Source: Rudaea cellulosilytica DSM 22992 (GTDB lineage: Bacteria; Pseudomonadota; Gammaproteobacteria; Xanthomonadales; Rhodanobacteraceae). From it: a stretch of DNA of 64,000 nt. The stretch is taken from the NCBI RefSeq assembly GCF_000378125.1, contig NZ_KB899243.1, forward strand, positions 186,001 through 250,000, written 5' to 3'. The position numbers and the translations under genes are program-made. Of the stretch, positions 36,461-45,824 are shown piece after piece. Under the pieces are notes generated by a model that searched no databases, had not been told where the DNA came from, and was given only the letters and a program-made list of their open reading frames with translations. The first letter of the stretch is position 1. Each line of letters starts with the position of its first letter.

Positions 36461-36811
36461 CTACAGTGCCGCGCCACAGTGACGACAGTGTCTGTCGCCG
36501 GCATCCACCGGTTTGCCACAGGCACGGCAGAGCGGCTTCGGAGTGGCCTTCGGCAACAGCAGCGAAATGCCCCAGCCGATCGGCCCGAGCGCGAGGCCGA
36601 GCAAGGTGTCGCGCACGACGGCGTTCTTGTACTTGCCGATCAGCGCACCAACCAGCGCGCAGACCACGGTGAAACCGATCAGCCAGTACCACAGTGTCGG
36701 ATCGGTGAGTGCGCTAAGGCAGGCGTCGAGCGCCTGCATCTGCTCGTCGGGATCGGCCGATTGCAGCGCCTGCGTCAGCGCGGTGACGTCACAATTTTCT
36801 GACAACGCCAC
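36461..36811 (-). CDS. Small membrane protein with C-terminal zinc ribbon
   Basis: The 116-residue product has an acidic N-terminal helix (1-35), a membrane span (about 42-59), a second hydrophobic segment (about 67-86), and a C-terminal zinc ribbon CRACGKPVDAGDRHCRHCGAAL. It starts 7 bases after gltX and is followed by zur, so the three genes are likely one operon. Function is unknown; the ribbon faces the cytoplasm or periplasm depending on topology, which I cannot fix. Confidence 0.8.
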   Translation of the reverse strand: MALSENCDVTALTQALQSADPDEQMQALDACLSALTDPTLWYWLIGFTVVCALVGALIGKYKNAVVRDTLLGLALGPIGWGISLLLPKATPKPLCRACGKPVDAGDRHCRHCGAAL

Positions 36812-36818
36812 GCCGGCC

Positions 36819-38222
36819 TCACGCGCTCGCGCGCGCGATCGCGTCGTCGATGCGCTTGAGCGCGCGATCGCGGCCGACGAGATAGACGGTGTGGTCGATC
36901 GACGGCGACACCTGCGTGCCGGTCATGGCCACGCGCAGTGGCTGCGCGACCTTGCCCATGCCCTCGCCGATCGCGGCCGCGGCGTCCTGTATGGCCTTGT
37001 GCACGTTCTCGACGCTCCAATCCTCGAGGCTCGCCAGCTGTGCATGCACGGCCTGCAATGCAGGCACCGCAGTCGCCGCCTTCAGGTGCTTGGCCACGGC
37101 GGCATCGTCCCAGGACGCGATCGGCCCGTACCAGATGCTCGCCTTCTCGGCCATCTCGCGCAACGTCTGCGCGCGTTCGCGCAAGGCGACGATCACGTCC
37201 ACCGGCGCGGGACCCTGGGCCGGATCGAAGCCTTGCATACGCAGATGCCACTCAAACTCGGGGGCGAGCTCCAGCGGATCGTCGCTCTTGATGTACTGCT
37301 GGTTGAGCCACTTGAGCTTGTCGAGATCGAAGCGGGCCGCCGCCTTGTTCACGTCGCTGATGTCGAACAGGTCGATCATCTGCTGGCGCGAGAAGATCTC
37401 CTGGTCTCCATGCGACCAGCCCAGGCGCACGAGATAGTTGAGCAGCGCGTGCGGCAGGAAACCGTCGTCGCGATACTGCATCACGCTGACCGCGCCGTGG
37501 CGTTTCGACAGCTTCTGCCCGTCGGCACCGAGAATCATCGGCAGGTGCGCGAACGCGGGCACCTTCGCGCCGAGCGCGTGGTAGATGTTGATCTGGCGCG
37601 GCGTGTTGTTGACGTGATCGTCGCCGCGGATTACATCGGTGATGCCCATGTCGATGTCGTCGACGACGACCGCGAAGTTGTAGGTCGGGAACCCGTCCGA
37701 ACGGAAGATGACCAGATCGTCGAGCTCATCGTTGCTCCACTCGACGCGGCCCTTGACCTTGTCGTCGAACACGACGCTGCCGCCGTGCGGGTTCTTGAAG
37801 CGGATCACGCGGTTCGGATCGTCACGGTACTCCTCGTTGCGCTCACGATAGTAGCCGTTGTAGCGCGGCTTCTCGTTCTTCGCCATCGCGGCGTTGCGCA
37901 TCGCCTCGAGTTCGTCCTTGGTCTCGTAGGCGTAGTAGGCCTTGCCGGCCTTGATCAGTTCCTCGGCGACATGGCGATAGCGGTCCATGCGCAGGGTCTG
38001 GTAGTACGGACCTTCGTCGGCGTTGAGGTCGAGCCAGCGCATGCCGTCGAGAATCGCCTGCACGGCGGCATCCGTCGAACGCTCGCGGTCGGTGTCCTCG
38101 ATGCGCAGAATGAATTCGCCACCGCGATGCCGCGCCTCGAGCCAGCAGTACAGCGCAGTGCGCGCGCCGCCGATGTGCAGGTAGCCGGTGGGACTGGGGG
38201 CGAAGCGGGTGCGAACGGTCAT
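36819..38222 (-). CDS. gltX: Glutamate-tRNA ligase
   Basis: The 467-residue class I synthetase has the HIGH motif in [14 protein letters not shown] (10-23) and the KMSKS loop as KLSKR in [11 protein letters not shown]. Length matches proteobacterial GltX (about 470). It charges tRNA-Glu in the cytoplasm. It begins an apparent minus-strand operon with a zinc-ribbon protein and zur. A hairpin of 9 base pairs (CTTTCGCGC / GCGCGAAAG) lies in the divergent gap to the next gene. Confidence 0.97.
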   Translation of the reverse strand: MTVRTRFAPSPTGYLHIGGARTALYCWLEARHRGGEFILRIEDTDRERSTDAAVQAILDGMRWLDLNADEGPYYQTLRMDRYRHVAEELIKAGKAYYAYETKDELEAMRNAAMAKNEKPRYNGYYRERNEEYRDDPNRVIRFKNPHGGSVVFDDKVKGRVEWSNDELDDLVIFRSDGFPTYNFAVVVDDIDMGITDVIRGDDHVNNTPRQINIYHALGAKVPAFAHLPMILGADGQKLSKRHGAVSVMQYRDDGFLPHALLNYLVRLGWSHGDQEIFSRQQMIDLFDISDVNKAAARFDLDKLKWLNQQYIKSDDPLELAPEFEWHLRMQGFDPAQGPAPVDVIVALRERAQTLREMAEKASIWYGPIASWDDAAVAKHLKAATAVPALQAVHAQLASLEDWSVENVHKAIQDAAAAIGEGMGKVAQPLRVAMTGTQVSPSIDHTVYLVGRDRALKRIDDAIARASA

Positions 38223-38265
38223 TGCGAAAACTTACTCGGAAAAATGGGCGGAGGTATAGATTCTT

Positions 38266-38288
38266 CTTTCGCGCAAAGCGCGCGAAAG
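38266..38288. repeat. Hairpin in the gltX / cpdB-like intergenic region
   Basis: CTTTCGCGC and GCGCGAAAG form a perfect 9-base stem with loop AAAGC. It lies between divergent genes, so it cannot be a simple terminator; it resembles short dispersed palindromes. Confidence 0.45.
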
Positions 38289-38329
38289 AGTAACAGAAGG
38301 CGCGCTAAACTTCGCTTTTAGACCAGAGA

Positions 38330-40330
38330 ATGCAGACGATGAAACGATGGTTCCTTGCAGCAGCAGCGGCTGCATTCCTTGCCGGCTGCGCTACCCCCGG
38401 ACATGCGCCCACGAAGTCGGCGCAACCCGCGCCGGGCGCACATGCGCAGCTCGTCCTGCTCGAAACGACTGATATTCACTCTAACGTGATGAGCTATGAC
38501 TACTACAAGCTGGCCGAGGACAAGGGTATAGGCCTGGAGCGCGCGGCGACGCTGGTGCATGCGGCGCGCAAAGAATTTACCAACACGATGCTGTTCGATG
38601 CCGGCGACACGATCCAGGGCACGGTGCTCGCCGACTACGAGGCACAGGTCAAGCCGGTAGCCTGCGGGCAGGAGTTGGCCGTGTACAAGGCGATGGACGC
38701 GCTCGGCTACGACGCGGCGACGATCGGCAACCACGAATTCAACTACGGCCTGCCGTTCCTGAGCCAGGTCACCGGCACCGCGTTCGACGTGACCAATGTT
38801 CCAGTCGAGCATTGCAAGGGGCCGGATTTCCCGCTCGTGCTGTCGAACGTGTTCAGTGCGAAGGACGGCAAGCCGCTGTACGCGCCGTGGAAGGTGCTCG
38901 CGCGCACGATCAAGACGCCGACGGCCGACGGCAAGACGGTTGAGACCCCGATCAAGATCGGCGTGCTCGGCTTCACCCCGACCTGGATCCTCGACTGGGA
39001 CAAGCGCAACCTCGACGGCAAGGTCACGGTGATGGGCGTGGTCGAAGCCGCGCAGAAATACGTGCCTGAAGTGAAGGCGGCCGGTGCGGACATCGTCGTC
39101 GCGATCTGCCATTGCGGCCTCAACCCTGCGCCGTACTCGGAAAGGCTCGAAAACGCCGGCTGGCATCTCGCCGGCGTGGCCGGCATCGATGTCGTGATGC
39201 TCGGCCACTCGCATGATGTCTTCCCGAACCCAAGCGATGCCAAGTCGCGCTATGCGCACATGGCCGAGGTCGATAATGCACGCGGCCTGGTGCGCGGCGT
39301 ACCCGCGGTGATGGGTAACTATTTCGGCAAGAGCCTCGGCGTAGTCGATCTGGCGCTGGTTTGGAACGATGGCCATTGGCAGGTCGACCGTGCGGCAAGC
39401 AAGTCCGAGGTACGTTCGATCAAGGGGGCGACGGCCGACGAGCACATCGCCGAACTGGTCAAGGACGAACACGCTGGCGCGATCGAATACGTGAAGACGC
39501 CGATCGGTCGCAGCGACTACGACATCAGCACCTATTTCGTCGCCGCGGGCGACACCTCGGCGCTGAGCCTGGTCAACGCGGCCGAACGCGACTACGCGCA
39601 GAAGTACATCAAGCAGAATCTGCCGCAGTACGCCTCGCTACCCGTGCTCGGCGCGGCGTCGCCTTTCAAGGCGGGCTTCGGCGGCCCGAACGACTATACC
39701 GACGTGCCTGCCGGCGCGCTTGCGATCAACAACGCCGCCGACCTCTACCTCTATCCGAACACGCTGACCGCAGTGAAGGTGAACGGCGCCGGCCTCAAGG
39801 CGTGGCTGGAGAAATCCGCCGGCTGGTTCCAGCGCATCGATCCGGCGACACATGAGACCCAGGAACTGGTCAACACCAAGTTTCCGACCTACAACTTCGA
39901 CGTGCTGCAGGGCGACCTGACCTGGGCAATCGATGTCACGCGCGAGCAGGGCCAACGTATCGTCGATCTCAAATATCGTGGCACGCCGGTACGTGACGAC
40001 GCGGAGTTCATCGTCGTCACCAACAACTATCGCGCCAGCGGCGGCGGCAGTTTTCCTGACCTCGACGGCAACAACATCGTTTTCTCCGCGCCGGACACCA
40101 ACCGCGACGCACTGATCGGCTTCGTGCGCGCGCAACGCGAGATCACGCGCAAGAAGTTCGGCGACCAGCGCAGCTGGCGCTTCGCCAAGGTGAAGACGGC
40201 CGGCCCGGTCGTGTTCACCTCGGCTGCGGGCAAGCTTGACGTCGCGCATGCTGCGGGGCTGAAGAACGTCGCGCTGGTCAAGGACAACGGCGACGGCACG
40301 GCAGTGTATTCGATCGACCTGTCGCGCTAA
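38330..40330 (+). CDS. cpdB: CpdB-like 2',3'-cyclic nucleotide phosphodiesterase / 3'-nucleotidase lipoprotein
   Basis: The 666-residue protein starts with a lipoprotein signal ending in LAGC (Cys20), so it is probably anchored in the envelope. The metallophosphatase domain (about 40-340) has TTDIHSNVMSYDYYK, FDAGDTIQG, IGNHEFNYG, and GHSHDVFPN metal-binding motifs; the DYYK segment is typical of CpdB. A 5'-nucleotidase C-terminal domain (about 380-600) follows with NNYRASGGGSFPDLDG. It would hydrolyse cyclic and 3'-nucleotides outside the inner membrane. A second ATG three codons in is possible. Confidence 0.9.
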   Translation: MQTMKRWFLAAAAAAFLAGCATPGHAPTKSAQPAPGAHAQLVLLETTDIHSNVMSYDYYKLAEDKGIGLERAATLVHAARKEFTNTMLFDAGDTIQGTVLADYEAQVKPVACGQELAVYKAMDALGYDAATIGNHEFNYGLPFLSQVTGTAFDVTNVPVEHCKGPDFPLVLSNVFSAKDGKPLYAPWKVLARTIKTPTADGKTVETPIKIGVLGFTPTWILDWDKRNLDGKVTVMGVVEAAQKYVPEVKAAGADIVVAICHCGLNPAPYSERLENAGWHLAGVAGIDVVMLGHSHDVFPNPSDAKSRYAHMAEVDNARGLVRGVPAVMGNYFGKSLGVVDLALVWNDGHWQVDRAASKSEVRSIKGATADEHIAELVKDEHAGAIEYVKTPIGRSDYDISTYFVAAGDTSALSLVNAAERDYAQKYIKQNLPQYASLPVLGAASPFKAGFGGPNDYTDVPAGALAINNAADLYLYPNTLTAVKVNGAGLKAWLEKSAGWFQRIDPATHETQELVNTKFPTYNFDVLQGDLTWAIDVTREQGQRIVDLKYRGTPVRDDAEFIVVTNNYRASGGGSFPDLDGNNIVFSAPDTNRDALIGFVRAQREITRKKFGDQRSWRFAKVKTAGPVVFTSAAGKLDVAHAAGLKNVALVKDNGDGTAVYSIDLSR

Positions 40331-40341
40331 CGGCCGCGCAG

Positions 40342-40370
40342 CCCTCTTCCCCGCCGAACCGGGGAGAGGG
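40342..40370 (+). repeat. Palindromic sequence after the cpdB-like gene
   Basis: CCCTCTtCCCC and GGGGAGAGGG pair with one bulged T around an 8-base loop, 11 bases past the stop. It has no T-run. It may act as a weak terminator and resembles dispersed CCCTCTCCCC-type palindromes of Xanthomonadales. Confidence 0.5.
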
Positions 40371-40450
40371 AGCGATGCGACCGAAGGGGCTATGGACAGC
40401 CCTTGCCGCCGCTGCAATACATTGCTGATTACGGCGCAAGGGAGAGGGCG

Positions 40451-42142
40451 ATGCCAGGCGTAGCGAGCTATGTGAGTGGTCCCTCGTCCGTGCCGCTGAT
40501 CGGCGAAACGATCGGCACGTGCTTCGACCGCATCGCGCGCGAACATGCGGCGCGCGACGCGCTGATCGTGCGTCGGCAGAACGTGCGCTGGACCTATGCC
40601 GAACTCGCCGACCGGGTCGACCGCGTCGCCGCGAGCCTGTTGCGCCTCGGCCTCGAACCGGGCGACCGCGTCGGCATCTGGGCACCGAACTGCGCCGAGT
40701 GGACGCTGACCCAGTTCGCCACGGCCAGGGCCGGGTTGATCCTGGTCAACATTAATCCAGCCTATCGGCGCAGCGAACTCGAATACGCGCTCAACAAGGT
40801 CGCTTGCAAGGCACTCGTGCTCGCGCCAGGTTTCAAATCGAGCAACTACCTCGACATCCTCGGCGAAATCGCGCCGGAGCTTGCGCAGTGCGTCCCGGGC
40901 AGACTCGCGGCTGCGAAGCTGCCCGAGTTGCGCCACGTGATTCGACTCGGCGCGGAGTCCTCGCCCGGAGCGCACAACTTCGACGCGCTGCTCGTCGCAG
41001 CGAGCACTGCGGAATTGGAACAACTCGCCGCACTCGGCGCACGCCTGCAGTTCGACGATCCGATCAACATCCAGTTCACCTCGGGTACGACCGGCCTGCC
41101 GAAAGGCGCGACGCTGACCCACCACAATATCCTCAACAACGGCTACTTCGTCGCCGAGACGATCAAGCTCACGCCCGGCGAGCGCCTGTGCATCCCGGTG
41201 CCGCTGTACCACTGCTTCGGCATGGTCATGGGTAATCTCGGCTGTGTCACCCACGGCGCGACGATGGTCTATCCGGGCGAAGCCTTCGACCCCGGCGCCG
41301 TGCTCGAAACGATCCAGGCCGAACGCTGCGTCGGGCTGTACGGCGTGCCGACGATGTTCATCGCCGAACTGGGTCACCCGGACTTCACGAAATACGACCT
41401 GTCCAGTTTACGTACCGGCATCATGGCCGGCTCGCCCTGCCCGATCGAGGTGATGCGCCAGGTGATCGAACGCATGCACATGCGCGAGGTGACGATCGCC
41501 TACGGCATGACCGAAACCTCGCCGGTCAGCTTCCAAAGTTCGACGAACGATTCGGTCGAGCGCCGCGTGTCGACGGTCGGCCGCATCCATCCGCATCTCG
41601 AAATGAAGGTCGTCGACGAAAACGGCCGCATCGTGCCACGCGGCGAACCGGGCGAGCTGTGCACGCGCGGCTACTCGGTCATGCTCGGCTACTGGGGCGA
41701 CGAGGCGAAGACCGCCGAAGTGCTCGATCGTGCCGGCTGGATGCACACGGGCGATCTCGCCACGATCGACGCCGAAGGCTACTGCAACATCGTCGGCCGC
41801 TCCAAGGACATGGTCATCCGCGGCGGCGAGAACGTCTATCCGCGCGAGGTCGAGGAATTCCTCTACCAGCATCCCAAGGTGCAGGACGTGCAGTGCGTCG
41901 GCGTGCCCGACCCCAAATTCGGCGAGGTGCTCTGCGCCTGCGTGATTCTCAAACCAGGCGTTTCGGCCGACGAAAACGAACTCAAGGAATTCTGCAGGGG
42001 CGAGATCGCCCACTACAAGGTGCCGCAATACGTGCGCTTCGTCGATTCATTCCCGATGACGGTCACCGGCAAGATCCAGAAATTCATTTTGCGCCAGGCG
42101 ATGGCGGACGAGCTGGGGCTGATCGCGCAGAAGACGGCGTAG
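40451..42142 (+). CDS. Acyl-CoA ligase (AMP-binding, FadD-like)
   Basis: The 563-residue adenylate-forming enzyme has the ATP loop [18 protein letters not shown], the YGMTETSP motif, [16 protein letters not shown], and the C-terminal catalytic lysine region [13 protein letters not shown]. It activates a fatty or related carboxylic acid with ATP and coenzyme A. The sequence is closer to medium-chain and AtuH-like ligases than to E. coli FadD; the substrate is not certain. A GGGAGAGGG ribosome binding site supports the chosen start. Its stop abuts that of the convergent thioredoxin-like gene without a gap. Confidence 0.9.
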   Translation: MPGVASYVSGPSSVPLIGETIGTCFDRIAREHAARDALIVRRQNVRWTYAELADRVDRVAASLLRLGLEPGDRVGIWAPNCAEWTLTQFATARAGLILVNINPAYRRSELEYALNKVACKALVLAPGFKSSNYLDILGEIAPELAQCVPGRLAAAKLPELRHVIRLGAESSPGAHNFDALLVAASTAELEQLAALGARLQFDDPINIQFTSGTTGLPKGATLTHHNILNNGYFVAETIKLTPGERLCIPVPLYHCFGMVMGNLGCVTHGATMVYPGEAFDPGAVLETIQAERCVGLYGVPTMFIAELGHPDFTKYDLSSLRTGIMAGSPCPIEVMRQVIERMHMREVTIAYGMTETSPVSFQSSTNDSVERRVSTVGRIHPHLEMKVVDENGRIVPRGEPGELCTRGYSVMLGYWGDEAKTAEVLDRAGWMHTGDLATIDAEGYCNIVGRSKDMVIRGGENVYPREVEEFLYQHPKVQDVQCVGVPDPKFGEVLCACVILKPGVSADENELKEFCRGEIAHYKVPQYVRFVDSFPMTVTGKIQKFILRQAMADELGLIAQKTA

Positions 42143-42649
42143 CTACTGCGCGACTCCAGCCGGAGCTGCATCGACGGCGAGTAATTTGTTCAGTTCGTCG
42201 ACGAACTGCGGCGTGAGCGATTTTGAAAAACCCCTTCGAATATCGGCAATCTTGCCGTCCATACCAATCACGACGACGAACGGGATAGCGTGGATATTGT
42301 ACGGGGCGCTTATCGAACCCTTGGCGTCGTCGAGCAGGGTCAGTTTGGTGTTCTCGCCGAGCACCTCGACTATCTGTCGGAATCGATTGCTGCCTTCCCG
42401 CCAATTCACCGCGAGCACGACGAGCCGCTGCGGGCTGACTTGACGCTGGATGCGGTCGAGGACGGCGAGTTCCTCCCTGCAAGGCGAGCACCACGACGCC
42501 CAGAAGTCGATCACGACAACCCGACCGCGATACTGGCTCAAGCGGACTTCGTTGCCGTGGATGTCCTTGCCGATGTAATCGGGCGGTTCGCCACCGACTT
42601 TGACCCCACCCAGCACCATGCCGACCAGAAGCATCAGACTAGTCAGCAT
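42143..42649 (-). CDS. TlpA/ResA-like thioredoxin-fold protein
   Basis: The 168-residue protein has an N-terminal hydrophobic segment (signal or anchor, residues 1-16), then a TlpA-like domain with the redox motif ASWCSPCREE and the cis-proline loop AIPFVVVIG. The insertion DYIGKDIHGNEVRLSQYRGRVVVIDFW is typical of AhpC/TSA-Redoxin-type TlpA proteins. It probably reduces disulfides in the periplasm, for instance in cytochrome c maturation. No partner gene is adjacent. Confidence 0.85.
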   Translation of the reverse strand: MLTSLMLLVGMVLGGVKVGGEPPDYIGKDIHGNEVRLSQYRGRVVVIDFWASWCSPCREELAVLDRIQRQVSPQRLVVLAVNWREGSNRFRQIVEVLGENTKLTLLDDAKGSISAPYNIHAIPFVVVIGMDGKIADIRRGFSKSLTPQFVDELNKLLAVDAAPAGVAQ

Positions 42650-42671
42650 GGTGCCTGAGCCTGCCGGTCGA

Positions 42672-43121
42672 CTACGGTTTCACGTGCACCGTGATCTTCT
42701 TCGACACCAGCGGCGGATCGAACGGCACATGCGCCAGGTCGGCGAAATCCAGCTGCAAGGTGTGGTCGCCCGGCGCCAGTTTGATCGTGTCCTCGGTCTG
42801 GCCCTTGCCGTAGTGCTTGTGGGTGGCGTCGTTCGGGATAGGCTGTCCGCTCGGCGGCAGCTCGGCCACGTCGATCAACAGGTGGTGATGCCCCGTGCCC
42901 GGGGTCGGGTCACCGGCCGGGCGGATCGCGATGCCCTTGACGCCGAACTTGACCGTGAATTCCTGTCCCACCGTTTCGCCGTTCTTCGGCGACTCGATGA
43001 ACACCGATGCGCCCGCCGGCGCCTTCTTCGACTCGACGCCGGCCGGCTTGGCCGCGTCCTGGGCAAAGGCCGAACCCGCGCACAGCGCCAGTGTGACGGC
43101 CAACAAGATCGATTTGCGCAT
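42672..43121 (-). CDS. Exported DUF4399-domain protein
   Basis: The 149-residue product has a signal peptide (MRKSILLAVTLALCAGSAFAQ) and a single beta-rich domain with SPKNGETVGQEFTVKFGV, TGHHHLLIDV, HYGKGQTEDTIKLAPGDHTLQL, and ITVHVKP. These match DUF4399, a family of small exported proteins of unknown function. The HHH motif could bind metal. It is encoded 22 bases upstream of the TlpA-like gene on the same strand and may be co-transcribed with it. Confidence 0.85.
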   Translation of the reverse strand: MRKSILLAVTLALCAGSAFAQDAAKPAGVESKKAPAGASVFIESPKNGETVGQEFTVKFGVKGIAIRPAGDPTPGTGHHHLLIDVAELPPSGQPIPNDATHKHYGKGQTEDTIKLAPGDHTLQLDFADLAHVPFDPPLVSKKITVHVKP

Positions 43122-43249
43122 TGCTCTCTCCCGTTCGACGAATTGGACCAATCATACCCTTGGCGACGTTAAACTGCTGCGATGCCGGCGGCACCGCGCA
43201 GAATGAAGGCAGCTGGAAAAACCGCCGACCGCCTCCACATTGGACGGTG

Positions 43250-45064
43250 ATGCCATCGACCCAAGACACCACGCGCACGACCCTGGTCGGCGCCTTCCGC
43301 CGCCTGATGCCGACCGTGTGGCACTACCGCGGCCGCGTATTCGCCGCACTCGCCTTCCTCGTCGTCGGCAAGCTGGCCAATATCGCCGTGCCGGTCGTGC
43401 TCAAGCACTTGGTCGACGGGCTCGACGTGAAGCCCTCCCCGCTCGTCATCCCGCTGCTGCTGTTGATGGCCTATGGCGCACTGCGCCTGTCGACCTCGTT
43501 CTTCCAGGAACTGCGCACGATCGTGTTCGCGCGCGTGCTCGCGCGCACCTCGCGCGAAATCACGCTGCGCGTGTTCGCCCACCTGCACAATTTGAGTCTG
43601 CGCTTCCACCTCGACCGCCGCACCGGCGGCGTTGCGCGCGACGTCGAGCGCGGCATGACGTCGGTCTCCGACCTGCTCGACTGGACGATCTACACGATCC
43701 TGCCGACCTTGTTCGAGATCGCGGTGATCTGCACGATCCTCATGCTCAACTACGACTGGAGCTTCACCGCGATCACGCTCGCGACACTCCTCGTCTACAT
43801 CGCCTTCACCTTCTCGATGACCGAGTGGCGCCTGCGCTTCTACCGCGCCGCGAACGAGGCCGACACCGAGGCGAACGCACGTAATGTCGACGCCCTGCTC
43901 AACTACGAGACGGTCAAGTATTTCGGCAACGAACAGCACGAGTTGCGCCGCTTCGACGTGAGCCTGCGCAATCTCGAAGAGGCGACGGTGAAGTCGCAGA
44001 AGTCGTTGGCCGCACTCAACATCGGCCAGACTGCGATCGTCGCGGTCGGCCTCACGTTGCTGCTCTGGCGCGCTTCGGCCGGCGTCGTTGCCGGTGCGCT
44101 GAAGATCGGCGACCTGGTCATGGTCAACGCGTTCCTGATCCAGCTTTCAATCCCGCTCAACTATCTCGGCATGGTCTACCGCGAGGTCAAGCAGGCGCTG
44201 ACCAATATCGAGCGCATGTTCGGCCTGCTCGCCGAGCCGCAGGAGATTCGCGATGCGCCGGGCGCGAAATCGCTCGCGCTGCGCGGCGGCGAGGTGCGTT
44301 TCGACGATGTATCGTTTGGCTACGATCCCGCGCGAGGCATTTTGCACAATGTGGATTTTTCCATTCCCGCGGGCAAGACCGTCGCGGTGGTCGGTACCAC
44401 GGGCGCAGGCAAATCGACATTGTCGCGCCTGCTCTATCGCTTCTATGACGTGAACGGCGGTGCGATCCGCATCGACGGCCAGGATATCCGCGCGGTCACG
44501 CAGGAATCGCTGCGCAACGCGATCGGCATCGTCCCGCAGGACACTGTGCTGTTCAACGATTCGATCTATTACAACATCGCCTACGGCAAGCCCGAGGCGA
44601 CGCGCGACGACGTGATCGCCGCCGCGCGTGCCGCGCACATCCACGAGTTCATCGTCTCGCTGCCACAGGGCTACGACACCGGCGTCGGCGAGCGCGGGTT
44701 GAAACTGTCCGGCGGCGAGAAGCAGCGCGTCGCGATCGCGCGCACGCTGCTCAAGAACCCGACCATTCTCGTCTTCGACGAAGCGACCAGCGCACTCGAC
44801 ACGCGCACCGAGAAAGTCATTCAGGCCGAACTCGCCGAGATCGCGCGCGAGCGCACCACGCTCGTTATTGCGCACCGGCTGTCGACGATCGTCGATGCCG
44901 ACGAAATCCTCGTCCTCGACCACGGCCGTATCATCGAACGTGGCACCCACAGCGGTCTGCTTGCGCACGGTGGCCGCTATGCGGCGCTGTGGGCGATGCA
45001 ACAGCAGGCTCGCGAGACTTCGCCGGCCTCGCCACTGCGCGTCGTCGAGGCCGTCACGACGTAA
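43250..45064 (+). CDS. Atm1/HMT-type ABC half-transporter
   Basis: The 604-residue protein joins six membrane spans (about 25-315) and an ATPase domain: Walker A GTTGAGKST, Q-loop VPQDTVLFNDSI, signature LSGGEKQR, Walker B TILVFDEATSALD, and H-loop VIAHRLSTI. The match in the membrane part (RRTGGVARDVERG, NYETVKYFGNEQ) is to the Atm1/ABCB7 family, which exports glutathione conjugates, Fe-S precursors, or metal-thiol complexes. It should work as a homodimer in the inner membrane. An ATG is preferred over the overlapping GTG just before it. Confidence 0.92.
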   Translation: MPSTQDTTRTTLVGAFRRLMPTVWHYRGRVFAALAFLVVGKLANIAVPVVLKHLVDGLDVKPSPLVIPLLLLMAYGALRLSTSFFQELRTIVFARVLARTSREITLRVFAHLHNLSLRFHLDRRTGGVARDVERGMTSVSDLLDWTIYTILPTLFEIAVICTILMLNYDWSFTAITLATLLVYIAFTFSMTEWRLRFYRAANEADTEANARNVDALLNYETVKYFGNEQHELRRFDVSLRNLEEATVKSQKSLAALNIGQTAIVAVGLTLLLWRASAGVVAGALKIGDLVMVNAFLIQLSIPLNYLGMVYREVKQALTNIERMFGLLAEPQEIRDAPGAKSLALRGGEVRFDDVSFGYDPARGILHNVDFSIPAGKTVAVVGTTGAGKSTLSRLLYRFYDVNGGAIRIDGQDIRAVTQESLRNAIGIVPQDTVLFNDSIYYNIAYGKPEATRDDVIAAARAAHIHEFIVSLPQGYDTGVGERGLKLSGGEKQRVAIARTLLKNPTILVFDEATSALDTRTEKVIQAELAEIARERTTLVIAHRLSTIVDADEILVLDHGRIIERGTHSGLLAHGGRYAALWAMQQQARETSPASPLRVVEAVTT

Positions 45065-45077
45065 GGGCAGCGTTTGT

Positions 45078-45109
45078 CTTTGCTTTATCTGTAGTCGATA
45101 AGAGCAAAG
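45078..45109 (+). repeat. Hairpin just downstream of the Atm1-type gene
   Basis: CTTTGCTTTATC and GATAAGAGCAAAG pair with one bulged base around TGTAGTC. It lies 13 bases after the stop and could help end transcription, although a T-run is missing. Confidence 0.5.
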
Positions 45110-45136
45110 GCTTCCACTCGTCCTGCGGACGAGCGT

Positions 45137-45634
45137 CTTACTTTCTCTGCTCGTGCAGAGAAAGTAAGCAAAGAGACACGCCCCAGAGCATTGCGCCCGA
45201 CGCGCATCCTGCGCGCCGGGTTCGCGGCAGCGACCGGGTTCCGCTAATTGCACGTCCATGTGCAATAGCGGAATGCGCGCGATCGTCGCGCGCCCCCTTT
45301 CGGGCCTTTTCGTCCGCTGCCCCCGCAATGCAATGGGGCCCGGAGAAACCGAAGCAGCGCGCTCCTGCGCGCAGAAGCAAAGAAAAAGCGCTGCGCGCTG
45401 TTGCTTTTGATCTGGTTTGTGATCTTCGGGTCCCCGTTTGCCGCGGCGAGGGCAGGACGGAAACGTCCGTAGGATCGCGCGCACGATGCGCGCGAGTTCG
45501 TTGTCTGGACAGGGACGTTCAGTCAACGAACCCCGGCATGACCTCGCGCACCCGTAGCGCGTAGCGCGGAGGGCGCGGCATCCGGGGCGGCGTCTTTTTG
45601 GTTACTTTTTCTTCGCTGGAGAAGAAAAAGTGAC
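45137..45634. repeat. Hairpin-bounded noncoding element with inverted ends
   Basis: The block starts with a perfect 14-base stem (45137-45150 with 45155-45168) and ends with a 14-base stem with one G-T pair (45601-45614 with 45621-45634). The inner flanks are inverted copies of each other: CAAAGAGACACGCCCC at the left and, on the other strand, CAAAAAGACGCCGCCCC at the right. Inside are two more hairpins, 45239-45273 and 45275-45293. No frame carries protein motifs or ribosome binding sites. It behaves like a non-autonomous inverted-repeat element. The 760-base gap between genes has no other content than flanking small palindromes. Confidence 0.6.
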
Positions 45635-45698
45635 CCGCGCGCGGGAAAGGCGAACGGACGCGGTCAGAGAAACCTGGAAGATAAAGATTTAGAACTGG

Positions 45699-45717
45699 AT
45701 TCCCGTTTCGCGGGAAT
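45699..45717. repeat. ATTCCCG / CGGGAAT palindrome
   Basis: ATTCCCG and CGGGAAT enclose TTTCG. The surrounding CTGGATTCCCG...CGGGAATGACG is a common dispersed intergenic palindrome in proteobacteria. It lies in the long gap before the glycosyltransferase gene. Confidence 0.6.
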
Positions 45718-45824
45718 GACGAGCAAAGCGCGTGGTAACGCGATCGACACAAATCGGTAATGCCCCGTACACCCCACGCCACTAGCGTGCACGCAGTACC
45801 CAAAAGAGTCTGCGCGGAGCCCCG

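Noticed and set aside
36513-38321. Plus-strand frame of 602 codons opposite gltX
   Set aside because: It is antisense to gltX with no motif of its own.
45138-45564. Short frames on both strands within the hairpin-rich block
   Set aside because: They run across hairpins and inverted repeats, lack ribosome binding sites, and show no protein family features.
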